From contig JAJFTT010000067.1 in assembly GCA_021372785.1 (NCBI GenBank), positions 1 through 64,000 on the forward strand: a stretch of 64,000 nucleotides of DNA, in the 5' to 3' direction. This stretch comes from Negativicutes bacterium. Its GTDB lineage: Bacteria > Bacillota > JAAYKD01. Positions 26,501 through 35,628 of the stretch are shown here, one piece after another. The position numbers and the translations under genes are program-made. Numbering within the stretch: position 1 is the stretch's first letter; every line of letters begins with the position of its first letter. Below the pieces are notes generated by a model. That model searched no databases and had not been told where the DNA came from. It saw only the letters and a program-made list of their open reading frames with translations.

Positions 26501-29500
26501 CAGATCGTCGGCTGAAATTTCTCCCGCGGGGTTGAAATGGCCGTCGCCACCGCCGATTAAACCGGCCTTGGTCAAGGTCATCACCGCGGTATAGAAGGGA
26601 TCAGTAGAAATCACATCATAGAAAGAAATCCCTGGCTCAACATTCTGCGGCCATCCATTTTTTAAAACCTCAACTATTCTCAGCTGTTCGCCTAAATTGT
26701 AAACCAGAATCGCCGCATCGCTTCGGTTGAGGCTGCGGTAAGGATCCACAAAGTGTTTATTCGCATCCTCCCCACTGCCTGCTGTTGCTGTGATGATCTG
26801 ATAGCAGAGCAGAAAAGCCATGGCGGCCTGAGCATCTGCATCCGCTTCCATCAGACACCAATCGGCATATGCTGCATAAGCTGTCAGCTCGTCGCTGTTG
26901 GGTTCCGCCAAACGATAATCCTGCCGGAATGCCTGATGGATCAGTTTCGCTGCTCCGCTGAGCGTCACCGGGGCTTGTTTATACTCTAATTGCCACCAAA
27001 TCACCGAGATGGTGCCGGCAGAAGTCGTCCGTTCAATCGTCAATTCCACTTGATAGGGATTTCTGATCTGACTGGTTGGCAGCAAATACGTACTGAGACC
27101 ATCCGATGCTGTTGCTTGCGTAAAGGTGATTTCTTCCGGAAGAGGTTGCATCGAACTATCATCAAAATAGTATTGCCATAATTCGAAGCGATACTCGGCC
27201 GAAGTATATAATCTGTCGAGGTTAATGCCATATCCGATCTCGGTGTCAAAGACTACCGGCCTACCAAGCAGGAAACCACCATCCGGATCTGAGGCGTTGA
27301 TGCTGACTGTCTGGTTCGGCTGCTCCAGATTGACGATTGCACCCAGCAATGCGGTAAGCGCAACCGGTATGTTATTGTAGCCGATGATCGTGACCATTTG
27401 GCTGCCGATGGCTACCGCGGTATTTTCCTGCCAGGCTCCGATCAGGATCGGACCGTTGGGATGCTGCAGCGCTGTGATATCCACTTTGCCGCAAACCACC
27501 GTCTCCGCCGTCAGAATAGTGCCGCTCACTGTCAATAATCTGCTGGAATTTCCATTCAAATTAAAGAAGGTTTTCGAAGGCTGCAGAGTGCCTAAGGACA
27601 AGGTCACATCCTGAGATTGCTCCGATACCCTAAAACTGCAAATATCCGTCAGGGTAGGAGGTGTCCCTGCCTGGAGCACTGAGACACTCTTGACTTTGCC
27701 GTTGATGGCAAAAGCAAGATAATGATCCGCTGGTTCGGTCTCGGCAGGGGAACTTCCTGGATTTTTGATACACTCCTCATGATTCCCGAAATAACCCGGT
27801 TCATGATAACCATTGCACTCCCAGTTGAGGTTGGCGCCAAACCACTCCGATTCACCGATTTGGTCGGCCCCGAACACCTTGAATCCATTGAGCGTAATGC
27901 TGCCGCCGGCCAAATTGGAAGCAATGCCAGTTGTCACGCTGGACTCCACTGCGATCGACTCTGGCAAACCATTGATTTGGAGATTGACTCTGCCATTGAA
28001 TTGGTAAGCCGCATTCGAAGCTGCTGCGTCTACTTTGATGAGGTTATCTTTGACACTTGTCGTGCCGGCGAAATTGAGATTGTAGCGCACTTCACCTAAA
28101 TATGCCTGTAAGCCGCCATTGAATTGGCAGTTGACAAAGGTAATCTGACCACCACCGGCATCGCTCTCCCAATCAGCGGAGGTAATGACCACCGGAGTAC
28201 CCGAACTGAAGATCTTATTCGTAACTGTTTGTTCTTGATCCGGTCTGACGATAAATGATGTTTGCGTGGAAGTCGCCGGACCCAAGGCATTGACAAACCG
28301 GATGATTAATTCATTCGTTTGATTGGACAGCATTCTTTCATCGGGATAGAAATTGCCTTGATTGTCCCCGCTGACAACGCCGGCTCTGGCTAAGGTCATG
28401 ATCGCCATATCGTTTAACGCTTGCCCATCTGTCACATCGTGGAAACTGATATTGACCGATTGATCTAAGCTGCTTAATCGATTCAACGCGATGATCGACT
28501 GATAGAGAATCACGGCTGTTTCGGAACGTGTCAGATCATTATACGGCAGCAGATTTGTGCCTGCGGCTGGGTTGAGAATGACGTTCTTCAGCAGGAAGGC
28601 CAATGCTTCCGAGCCTTCCCCGTCATTCGCCAATTGCGCACGGTCCTCGAAACCACTCAAGAGCGTTTCTACTTCAGATGGGATAGCAGTTGTATCAACA
28701 GAAGCAAGACCATACCCCTCGCTGAGCGCTGTATAAAGCTGCATCGCCAGATCACGGCGGTTGAGCGCCGGCTGTTTATAATACAAATTCGGCCAAACGA
28801 TGGTGATATCGGTGTTTGCATCCGGCTGCCAGTGCACGGTCAGGCGCACGGCAAACGGATCGGTGATCTGGCTTTCTGGATCCGGAATCAAATGTGTTTT
28901 GTTCTCTGCGGGCTGGTAGTCCGTGATATATTTGATGGCCACCGGTAGTTCTCCATTCATCGTGCGCTGCTCCAGCAGATATGTGCAGGTTTGTAAGGGA
29001 GCGCCCATCAGATAAACCCCATAATTACCAACATCACCAAAGACATGCGGACCACCGAGACTGAATGTGTTGTTCGCTGTGTAACTCACCGCCACATCCT
29101 GCATGGATTGCTCGACAATGACCGTTGCACCGCTCTCCGCTTGAATTAACGTCGGATCAGTGCTCTGTCCGTTGACGGTGACCGTCAGACTGCCAATGGC
29201 AATCTGATTGCCGTTATTCCAGGCAGCCAGATAAATTTGGTGGTTTGGATTAAGCAAAGCAGAAAGATCGACCTTACCACTGATCTCGACATCTGCCGAT
29301 ACCTGCCCGCTCAGCGTTAAAGTTTTACCGAATTTCTGATTGCGATTGTTGATCCGCAGACGATCCATGCTGACGGCTACGCCATCGGCAGGGAAGTTCA
29401 AGCTGATATCGCTCGAGTTATCCCACATTTCATAATTTCCGAAGACGGCACTTGCACTTACCTCTACTGTCTCTACCGCATCATAGAACGCAAGCGCAGT

Positions 29501-32500
29501 AAACTGGCTGCCACTGCAGGCACTATGATCACCCTGATACTGTTCCGGATGGAAAGAGTAGCATTCCCATTTCAGATAGGCACCAAAAGATTTCTTCTCA
29601 CCTAAAACAGCAGAACCTCTGACGGTGATCCCATTGATCACGAAGCTGCCTGCCTCGATACCGCAATTGACTGCGGTAGCAGCATCGGAGCGGATTTCGG
29701 TTCCATTTGCCACATTATTCAGATTCACATTCACATTCTGCTGGAATTTGTTGTTTGCATCGCTTCTGCTGACTTGAATCCCGCCTGTAACAACAGATCT
29801 GCCCAAATCGATGTCATATCTGACCAAGCCCACCTCGGCAGTCAGTCCAGCAGCAAAGGTGCAGTTGCTGAAGCGAATCGAACCACCATAATCGTCGTTC
29901 GGATTGACTGGTGTACCGCAGGTAATGTTGACTGTATTGGTGAACTTTTTGTTTTCTATCACCTGTTCACCATTCCGTAAAACAGTAAAACTTTGCTGAG
30001 TAGAAGTAATCTGACCCAAAGCCATTACAAAACGATGCACCAGATCGCTCAATTGACTGCCCCAATCATACCAGGTGGCATCCATGGCAGCATTCGGGTT
30101 AAAATTGCCGCCCGTGTCGCCTTGGATCACACCGGCTTTGGCCAGCCTCAGCACAGCTTGGTAGTACTCCTCTGTACCGTTCAAATCATTGAAGACAGGA
30201 TTCGGAACTATCGTTTGATCCAAGCCGGTGATCGTTTGCTTCCCAATCAGGACGGTTTCCAGCTTGATCAGCAGCATCGCAGTCTCCGCGCGGCTGAGAG
30301 TCGCAAACGGTTGGATATATTTCTTCAGAACGTCGTCACCCAAACCAGCTACACCTGTGATGATTCCATTCTTCAGTAGGAAGGCTATTGCCATAGTATT
30401 TTCAGTTTGGTCGTTAGGGTTGCTGCTCTTAGGGATGCTGCTCCAATCGGCATAAACTCCTGCATATTCATTGATGTCTGTCTGAACCGGCAGGTCCAGA
30501 CGATACCCCTCTTTCAGCTGCTGATAAATTTGCTGCGCCGCATCGAGCAGGTTGGCATTATGATGATAAGTGATATTGGGTTTGCTGCCATTGATGGCGG
30601 AACCGCTCTCGAAAACCGCACGACCATAAACATCCAGGTTGCTGTTGTTGGTCAAGACGGAACCGTTCATAAAGGATAAGCTGCCGTTGACCGTGACTTG
30701 AATTGATCCATTATTGATCAGCGTTCCCCAGACGGTAGATTGACTGTTATCAATGGTGTAACCAATACTTTCTGCGATCGTCAGCGTAGTTCCGGCAGAA
30801 ATTAATAATTGCTTATTTAAAGTATCATTTGCAGTAATTGCAAAATCACCTGCCGTCACAACCTTCTGAACCAAAGCGTCCGTAAGCGCGATCTGAAATT
30901 GCGCATAAGTCCCTGCTGAGGCAATGACAGACGACAATCCTGCGGTTAAAGCATTGACCGCACTGAGGCACTCACCACTCGCCGCACTGATCAGGCCATT
31001 GGGATTGAGTGTATTCTCTGTTCCCAGTGTGATGACACCGGCATTCGCCAGATGGAGCGCCTTCTGGTAAAGAGGATCACTCGAGTTCAGATCAGTGATT
31101 CCTTCAATCGTCACAGTTTCCCGCAAGTGCACACCCACAGCCTCTTCCAGGTCTGTCAGCAGGTAGACGAGATCGGCTCGGTTGATGGCTGCATTGGGTT
31201 CCATCCGCTGTTGATTGCCGATTTGACCCCTGCCGTTGATCAGGCGATAGTGATACAAGAAGGCAAAGGCAGATCTCTGTTCCGCTGTCATGTTGATTGT
31301 TTCAACAAAATTCGCCATTTCTGCAATTACAGCACTTGAATCCAAAGGCAAGTAACCAAATTTGCCCTGCAGGCTGTTAGCCAGTACCATCGCCAGCGAA
31401 CCTCTGGTTTCGCTGGCTGTGAAGGTTACCGTAATGGTTTTCTCGTTGCTCGTATGGCCTATACCGTCAGCAATTTGCACGGTGTAACCGCCACTGACTG
31501 AATCAGTAATTGTTACACCCCAGAGTGGGTTTCCACCGGCATTGATTATTTGACGGGATACAACCTCTTTCACAAGCTTCATTTTTTCAGCAGCAGTGGC
31601 GCCTGCTTTGACTTCCAAACTGAAATCGCTGACAGCCGCCAACACAGCATCCAGACTGTCATTAGCGCACGGAACCGCATCAATCAATACTTTGGCTTCC
31701 TGTAGCAAACCAAGGTGCTCTCCATCACCGTTGATTTCTGCAACCGTCACCGCTTCACCGAGTGAACGGGACCAGACGGCGCGAATACTCACTATTTTCA
31801 GCAACATGGTGGAGGTATAGTCTGCAACGCCGTATTTTAAGCCTGTTGCTTGATTGACAGGCCAATAGGAACTAATCTCTCCGATGCCGGACTGAATCGC
31901 CAGCCTTAATTCGAATTCCTGTTTATCCGCGTTGGTCCTCAGAGAACGGATTGTTCTTTCCGCCGTTTGCCAAGCTCCGGAAATTTGTTCCGGTGTTACT
32001 GCTGCATTGATAAACGTCTTCATTGCATTCAGCGTACTATGATAGACTGTCCATTCGGAGCCGCTGTAATTCCCCTCATTCAATTCTGCCGCAGCGATAA
32101 AGTTCAGTGCATCCGTGCGATAGTTTTCCAGAGTGGATTTGCCCCCCACCACGACATCCAGATCCACGATCGCTCTTCTGCCAAAGATGAGCTGAACTCT
32201 TTGTGGGGTCGCTAAGTTTGAATTGAACCCGATTGCCACAAGGCCGTCCGTCAAATGACCATCGGTCATCATCGGTACGGTTTGTTCTCTCGCTATCCCC
32301 TGATAGGCGACAGCCAGAATCCCACCGTTTAGATCCAATGGATTGCCGATCTGGTAGGTCAGTTTCGTCGGGTATTGAACGATTCGGATCTTCTCTACTT
32401 CATAGGCATTGACCACATTGATGAGAAATTCTACGCTCTGCTGACTTTCCTGATGCGTTACGCGCAGCGTATAGCTGCTTGCACTATTCAGCAAGGGCAT

Positions 32501-34447
32501 ATCGGTTCGGAAATTTTGATTGCCCTTCACTTCTTCATAACGAGTAATGGGTGTGCGGATTACGCTGCTCGTACCCGGCATATAGACCAATTCAACCATC
32601 ATGCCGCTATAATCCATTGTCTCATTGACTTTATAGGTTGTTTTTCTTGGTAATTCCACAATATTCATACCAACAAAGACCAAATCGTTGCTCGAAGCAG
32701 GCGCAGTAGCATCTCCTTCACCAATTCTCATTTGCAGTCCGGAGGAATTATTGCTGTCAAAAACATTACCAATCAGGCTGTTTTGACTGCTGCCGGTCGG
32801 CAGCAGCAGCTGACTTGGCAGCGGTGAGTTATTGATCAGGGATCCCAGCTGACCGTTTAGATTATCTGTTCCACCCAAAGTGAGTTGACCGGCACTATTG
32901 TTGCCAAATTGCACAAACTGCGCAAAAACTCCCGGTCCAAGATGGATCGGCACAAAGGAACCGGTACCATTCAAAATAGAGATACCACCTAAATTACCGC
33001 TGCCGCTGGTCAGGATACCGCCAACACCGGAACCGCTCATGACCGTAAAAGAAGGTCCGCTCGAAGCCGATAAGGCAAGCAGGTTCAGGCTTAGTGACTG
33101 CATGGCCGGTTCGCTGGTCTGCATTTCGACGCTGCCAATTTCATTCTCGCCGTTTTCAGACGCCGCCAAAATCGCGGTTGCCTCACCGCCCAGTGTTAGT
33201 TTTTTAATCTTACCGCTCAGTGTGGTTATGCCGCTGCCCAACAAGGTTAAATTCGGCGCCGAATCGAGCGCAGCGGCATTGACCTGTGCGCTTTGCAGCC
33301 TTCCGGCAATCACAGCATCAGCATTGGTCGTTAACGCAGTAATGCTGGTTCCCGCATCGGCCTGCAAGGCGGCGGTCATTGTGACAGTGCCGATTTCTGT
33401 TATTCGCTGCAGCTGCAGCGTCTGGCTGCTGTCGATCAGGTTGATTTTATTCTCTGTATTGAGGTAGAGCGTTTCACCCGTGCTGATGCGCGCTGTACGT
33501 AAATCGTCAAATAAAGTTTCCGCCGCAGCAAAAGTGCTGACCTGTTTTCCAAGTGTTGCCGAACCAACCGCCGCTTCGGTCGCTGGAGCGACCGTCAGAT
33601 TCTGCACTTCGCTCTGATACAAGCCTACCTGCAGCGCCTGCAGATCGCCTGCCTGCGCAGTCAGTTGGCCAACCTTGGTATTGATCAGCTGCAGATTTTG
33701 CCCGGCTGTGATATTATTAATCGTATTCTCGCTTTCGGTCAAGCTGACAATCACCGCGCCGGCGCTGCCTAAAACCTCGGCGGATTGAATATGTGCCTGT
33801 TCTTCCAGGATCAATTGCAGCGGCTCTGCGCTGACACCTTGCCGATTCAGCACAACTTTTCCTGCCACTGTCGTGCTGCCGGTCAAAGACACCGCTTGGT
33901 TCGCTACGGTCAACAAACCGAGCGATTGAGGCGCGATACCGCCCGCGATGGTTAGATTGCCGCTGATGTACATATCAAGCAGCGTGACGGGAGCAGTAAG
34001 TGCGCTCTCTAGAATCGTCACGTTGGCATAGCTGCCGTTATAGCTGCCAGCTGTATCAATCGTAAGCAGCATCCCAGAGGTGATCATTTCCTCGGCCGTG
34101 AGCAGAGGTTTACAGCCGTTTGTATTATTATCCAAGAGGAATGCCTTGACACAATTGAGAGTACCGCTGGGGAAATCGAGAGTGATCGACCAGCTGCCGT
34201 CTGCCGCATCCTGAGTAACGTCTTTTACATCCGTCATTTTTCCGTCGGCAGTATAGGCAGCAACCAGCAGTTGCGCTGAGCCGGCTTCGCTCAGAGTTCC
34301 GCTCACTGTGACGCCGCCATTTAAGATATTTGCTTCCGTGATTGCCAGCATTGGTACAGCAGCAAACACTGCCCCTGATAAAGGCAGCGACACCAACAAC
34401 AGGCAGCTGATCCAGATTGCGACGATAACTTGCTTTGACCACTTCAT
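23600..34447 (-). CDS. Giant secreted modular SLH-repeat protein (3615 aa)
   Basis: A signal peptide (MKWSKQ, then VIVAIWISCLLLVSLPLSG and AVFA) targets it outside the cell. Residues ~30-580 are repetitive, beta-strand-rich and low in charge, suggesting a beta-helix. Residues ~586-703 hold two bacterial Ig-like (Big_3-type) domains. A FIVAR-like helical segment follows at ~773-846, then a first SLH pair at ~1053-1173. Four tandem ~600-residue modules fill ~1290-3500, each with an SLH-like pair, a T-S-x-Q-x-S-F beta domain and a C-x3-H-x7-H-x2-C motif. The last ~85 residues form another FIVAR-like helical unit. SLH repeats bind secondary cell-wall polymers. I know of no matching characterised protein. 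The start at 34447 has GAGGGGAG upstream, and the gene stands alone. Confidence 0.85.
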   Translation of the reverse strand: MKWSKQVIVAIWISCLLLVSLPLSGAVFAAVPMLAITEANILNGGVTVSGTLSEAGSAQLLVAAYTADGKMTDVKDVTQDAADGSWSITLDFPSGTLNCVKAFLLDNNTNGCKPLLTAEEMITSGMLLTIDTAGSYNGSYANVTILESALTAPVTLLDMYISGNLTIAGGIAPQSLGLLTVANQAVSLTGSTTVAGKVVLNRQGVSAEPLQLILEEQAHIQSAEVLGSAGAVIVSLTESENTINNITAGQNLQLINTKVGQLTAQAGDLQALQVGLYQSEVQNLTVAPATEAAVGSATLGKQVSTFAAAETLFDDLRTARISTGETLYLNTENKINLIDSSQTLQLQRITEIGTVTMTAALQADAGTSITALTTNADAVIAGRLQSAQVNAAALDSAPNLTLLGSGITTLSGKIKKLTLGGEATAILAASENGENEIGSVEMQTSEPAMQSLSLNLLALSASSGPSFTVMSGSGVGGILTSGSGNLGGISILNGTGSFVPIHLGPGVFAQFVQFGNNSAGQLTLGGTDNLNGQLGSLINNSPLPSQLLLPTGSSQNSLIGNVFDSNNSSGLQMRIGEGDATAPASSNDLVFVGMNIVELPRKTTYKVNETMDYSGMMVELVYMPGTSSVIRTPITRYEEVKGNQNFRTDMPLLNSASSYTLRVTHQESQQSVEFLINVVNAYEVEKIRIVQYPTKLTYQIGNPLDLNGGILAVAYQGIAREQTVPMMTDGHLTDGLVAIGFNSNLATPQRVQLIFGRRAIVDLDVVVGGKSTLENYRTDALNFIAAAELNEGNYSGSEWTVYHSTLNAMKTFINAAVTPEQISGAWQTAERTIRSLRTNADKQEFELRLAIQSGIGEISSYWPVNQATGLKYGVADYTSTMLLKIVSIRAVWSRSLGEAVTVAEINGDGEHLGLLQEAKVLIDAVPCANDSLDAVLAAVSDFSLEVKAGATAAEKMKLVKEVVSRQIINAGGNPLWGVTITDSVSGGYTVQIADGIGHTSNEKTITVTFTASETRGSLAMVLANSLQGKFGYLPLDSSAVIAEMANFVETINMTAEQRSAFAFLYHYRLINGRGQIGNQQRMEPNAAINRADLVYLLTDLEEAVGVHLRETVTIEGITDLNSSDPLYQKALHLANAGVITLGTENTLNPNGLISAASGECLSAVNALTAGLSSVIASAGTYAQFQIALTDALVQKVVTAGDFAITANDTLNKQLLISAGTTLTIAESIGYTIDNSQSTVWGTLINNGSIQVTVNGSLSFMNGSVLTNNSNLDVYGRAVFESGSAINGSKPNITYHHNANLLDAAQQIYQQLKEGYRLDLPVQTDINEYAGVYADWSSIPKSSNPNDQTENTMAIAFLLKNGIITGVAGLGDDVLKKYIQPFATLSRAETAMLLIKLETVLIGKQTITGLDQTIVPNPVFNDLNGTEEYYQAVLRLAKAGVIQGDTGGNFNPNAAMDATWYDWGSQLSDLVHRFVMALGQITSTQQSFTVLRNGEQVIENKKFTNTVNITCGTPVNPNDDYGGSIRFSNCTFAAGLTAEVGLVRYDIDLGRSVVTGGIQVSRSDANNKFQQNVNVNLNNVANGTEIRSDAATAVNCGIEAGSFVINGITVRGSAVLGEKKSFGAYLKWECYSFHPEQYQGDHSACSGSQFTALAFYDAVETVEVSASAVFGNYEMWDNSSDISLNFPADGVAVSMDRLRINNRNQKFGKTLTLSGQVSADVEISGKVDLSALLNPNHQIYLAAWNNGNQIAIGSLTVTVNGQSTDPTLIQAESGATVIVEQSMQDVAVSYTANNTFSLGGPHVFGDVGNYGVYLMGAPLQTCTYLLEQRTMNGELPVAIKYITDYQPAENKTHLIPDPESQITDPFAVRLTVHWQPDANTDITIVWPNLYYKQPALNRRDLAMQLYTALSEGYGLASVDTTAIPSEVETLLSGFEDRAQLANDGEGSEALAFLLKNVILNPAAGTNLLPYNDLTRSETAVILYQSIIALNRLSSLDQSVNISFHDVTDGQALNDMAIMTLARAGVVSGDNQGNFYPDERMLSNQTNELIIRFVNALGPATSTQTSFIVRPDQEQTVTNKIFSSGTPVVITSADWESDAGGGQITFVNCQFNGGLQAYLGEVRYNLNFAGTTSVKDNLIKVDAAASNAAYQFNGRVNLQINGLPESIAVESSVTTGIASNLAGGSITLNGFKVFGADQIGESEWFGANLNWECNGYHEPGYFGNHEECIKNPGSSPAETEPADHYLAFAINGKVKSVSVLQAGTPPTLTDICSFRVSEQSQDVTLSLGTLQPSKTFFNLNGNSSRLLTVSGTILTAETVVCGKVDITALQHPNGPILIGAWQENTAVAIGSQMVTIIGYNNIPVALTALLGAIVNLEQPNQTVSINASDPDGGFLLGRPVVFDTEIGYGINLDRLYTSAEYRFELWQYYFDDSSMQPLPEEITFTQATASDGLSTYLLPTSQIRNPYQVELTIERTTSAGTISVIWWQLEYKQAPVTLSGAAKLIHQAFRQDYRLAEPNSDELTAYAAYADWCLMEADADAQAAMAFLLCYQIITATAGSGEDANKHFVDPYRSLNRSDAAILVYNLGEQLRIVEVLKNGWPQNVEPGISFYDVISTDPFYTAVMTLTKAGLIGGGDGHFNPAGEISADDLARLITSLQSIIGPIPSSQASFIVSKNQSQTVQSKTFSNPVIVTCEPGQSGDWGGEIRFTDCHFNSGLTLKLGDRSFAVNLDGVTILSQTVNAVLDESIKPAPVQLNSPLRIDINGIENGMTVNSTVNVNAACKTANTYFTLNGVKITKAATAPANDPFGAQIMWECNGDHAENYIGDHTNCVKDRNNPRSELAKHYLSMLLWGKTGSAEVVATQSGTNGIYRYEMTKDCTCASLSLGSIEPAIGYLFLTSSTTANCAVSGTVTGDLVVIGNYDISAVNVTGSVLLSASWAGDSLTTIGAKEVTIVNYGNVTIGINAGNGARIIVEQPDQYFVINQTETETGFAIDAPHVFGNAGDYGVYIGTANATEYAYTVEQILYDENHPDGYWQPLTVTPEYFADKTHLNPSVSTPITNPYNVRLTVTWTKNNQVITVVYAWLNYLPPAVNRVDVASQIYAAFQDGYGLAAPTQEEIASYSLSYSADWTAMSADKQAAMAFLLKHGLISGTANEIKPYNMLTRAEIAAILDQLDAKLAHHLTGNFTVPNFSDLVGTEPYYAAVIKMVETGVITDYEGTVFAPNNGVPDGLMREYLRNFVSALEPYSQVESGINSFVVSPDFDQVINNKNFTMPVTVTCSTPFDPTADYSWGGNLTFNNCSFSAGLTLILNTISFDVDLRGAYVPGGISLQAGTSLNPLDGDKSITLYSLCNGTTVTSAVNCMIENYCVGDWYTLNLVKVQSIPPTGNEVDYHFGSNIYWNCGVDHPKDYTGEHSECATADRFVAFAIFGNVQTLTVPAVAAFQRYEMWYCPADVSLVFETPGVAVPYLVIIGGDNERCLSDFLVSGVVDSDVTIIRNVNAANLTVTDGHTITHDPDLDGRVDKSALDNALRAADSVLSSLRPSENGTDVPDSSFWVSFSAYEAYQDIFDEAMAVITNDNATQTEVENAANALISATNTINIQKQQGTLVGPPV
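23900..25180 (-). repeat. Giant protein 1, module 4 (shortened)
   Basis: The module starts at VASQIYAAFQDGYGLA. The SLH pair, paired Cys (TVTC ... FNNC) and CHHC motif (residues 3401-3418, W-N-C in place of W-E-C) are kept. The final aromatic beta segment is replaced by a short linker with D-P-D-L-D-G-R-V-D and the C-terminal FIVAR-like helices. Confidence 0.75.
25181..26972 (-). repeat. Giant protein 1, module 3
   Basis: About 597 residues from AAKLIHQAFRQDYRLAEP. The SLH pair reads AMAFLLCYQIITAT and LIGGGDGHFNPAG. Paired Cys (IVTC ... FTDC) are present and the CHHC motif is at residues 2813-2830. Confidence 0.8.
26973..28775 (-). repeat. Giant protein 1, module 2
   Basis: About 601 residues from LAMQLYTALSEGYGLA. 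It has the same order as module 1, with the CHHC motif at residues 2209-2226. The first Cys of the beta-domain pair is replaced by Ser (VVITS), while the second (FVNC) remains. Confidence 0.8.
28776..30570 (-). repeat. Giant protein 1, module 1
   Basis: About 598 residues, starting at LLDAAQQIYQQLKEGYRL. It contains an SLH pair (AIAFLLKNGIITG; GVIQGDTGGNFNPNA), the Q-Q-S-F-T-V beta domain with paired Cys (NITC ... FSNC) and the CHHC motif at residues 1627-1644. An aromatic beta segment ends in NLYYKQPA. Boundaries are approximate. Confidence 0.8.
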
Positions 34448-34623
34448 TTTCCTTACTCCCCTCGTGTCAGGCTGAATCATCAACCAGCCATTCTTCTTAA
34501 AAAGTGCTTTTGGTTTTCGCTTTTTGATCAGGTGCGTTTACCAATTATTGTTGTAAATATTTCTCCTGTATTGGCAGGTTTCCTTCTTTTATCAGAAGAA
34601 TTTTGATCTTTTTAAAATAAAAA

Positions 34624-34650
34624 GTCCGTGAAAATCACGGACCTAAAACC
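34624..34650 (-). terminator. Terminator of the rnhA-mutT-zincin operon
   Basis: On the minus strand GTCCGTG-ATTTT-CACGGAC is followed by TTTTTATTTT. It lies ~70 nt past the stop of the zincin gene and keeps that operon from running into giant gene 1. The stretch 34448-34623 shows no clear promoter. Confidence 0.8.
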
Positions 34651-34715
34651 CTTTATTAGAATTTTTGATACTTCGTTGCACAAAAGCGGTTCTCGGCTTA
34701 TGAAGCCGACGAAAT

Positions 34716-35615
34716 TCATTTTTTCTCTGAAAGCAAATCGCGATATTGTCTGTAAAATACCTCTGGCCGCAGAAAGAGCGCCTCATTCACCGCGGATGAC
34801 CCATAGGTTTGATTGATCCGGCGGATCAGGGCACAGCCAACGCGATAAGCATAACGGTGTTGACCAAAAATGAAATCGATCCAGTCCTCATCAGATCGAT
34901 TGTCACTGTTTTCAAAACTTTCCAACGTTTGCAGGAAAGACAGAATCGATTGCTCTAGTTGTACCGGGTTCTGCAGCACGAGGTAGTCTTTGATGGTAAA
35001 GCAACTTTCATCCGGTTCGATTCCTGCCAGCAGACGTGCATTTAGGGAACTATAGGTTGCATATCCTTCATTTTGCACTGCCCAAGCAAGCATTTGCAGC
35101 CACTGTGACTTCGTTTTGGCTGCTTTTAAATCCGGCACAGGCTGATACTTCTCATAGGCTGCGTGAAAGCACTCATGCATCATCATATAGAGAAATTCAT
35201 TTTCATATTTCAGATAACCGGCGTAGTTGAGATTCATGGGAACTTGCCCATGCAGTCCAATGCCAACATCATAACCGATCACAGGATAAACGGTAATCTC
35301 CCCGAGATCTTCCGGTGGAAAGAGAACCTGCAGAGCTGCCGCCGTTTGCTTGAGTAAGCTTTCCTGTTGTGATTCCAAACGTTCCAGAGTGGTTTTTATA
35401 GCAGGCAGATTTTCCTGTAGGCCCCGCAAACCAAAAAAAGGGGATGGCTCCTGGCGCACTGCCGTCTTGATATCCTCCGGAGTCAATCCGGCCGCAAATT
35501 GTCGGTTATGTTCAAAAATCGTTTGATAGCCGGGGTGCCGCAGCAATTCATCCAATTCACATCTCCCTTGCAGCCAATCCAGAAAGAGTTTCGCCCCATC
35601 GAAATTCATTTTCAT
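34716..35615 (-). CDS. Putative zinc metallopeptidase (HEXXH, zincin fold)
   Basis: The 299-residue protein contains MMHECFHAAYEKY, an HEXXH zinc motif inside a helix near residue 142. NEGYATY follows 36 residues later and offers a glutamate third ligand, as in gluzincins. No signal peptide or membrane segment is seen, so it is probably cytoplasmic. I do not recognise the exact family, and the substrate is unknown. The start at 35615 is chosen over nearby TTG/ATT options because AGGAGGA is at suitable spacing. It is the third gene of an operon with rnhA and mutT (gaps 3 and 13 nt). Confidence 0.75.
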   Translation of the reverse strand: MKMNFDGAKLFLDWLQGRCELDELLRHPGYQTIFEHNRQFAAGLTPEDIKTAVRQEPSPFFGLRGLQENLPAIKTTLERLESQQESLLKQTAAALQVLFPPEDLGEITVYPVIGYDVGIGLHGQVPMNLNYAGYLKYENEFLYMMMHECFHAAYEKYQPVPDLKAAKTKSQWLQMLAWAVQNEGYATYSSLNARLLAGIEPDESCFTIKDYLVLQNPVQLEQSILSFLQTLESFENSDNRSDEDWIDFIFGQHRYAYRVGCALIRRINQTYGSSAVNEALFLRPEVFYRQYRDLLSEKK

Positions 35616-35628
35616 GATCAAGATCCTC

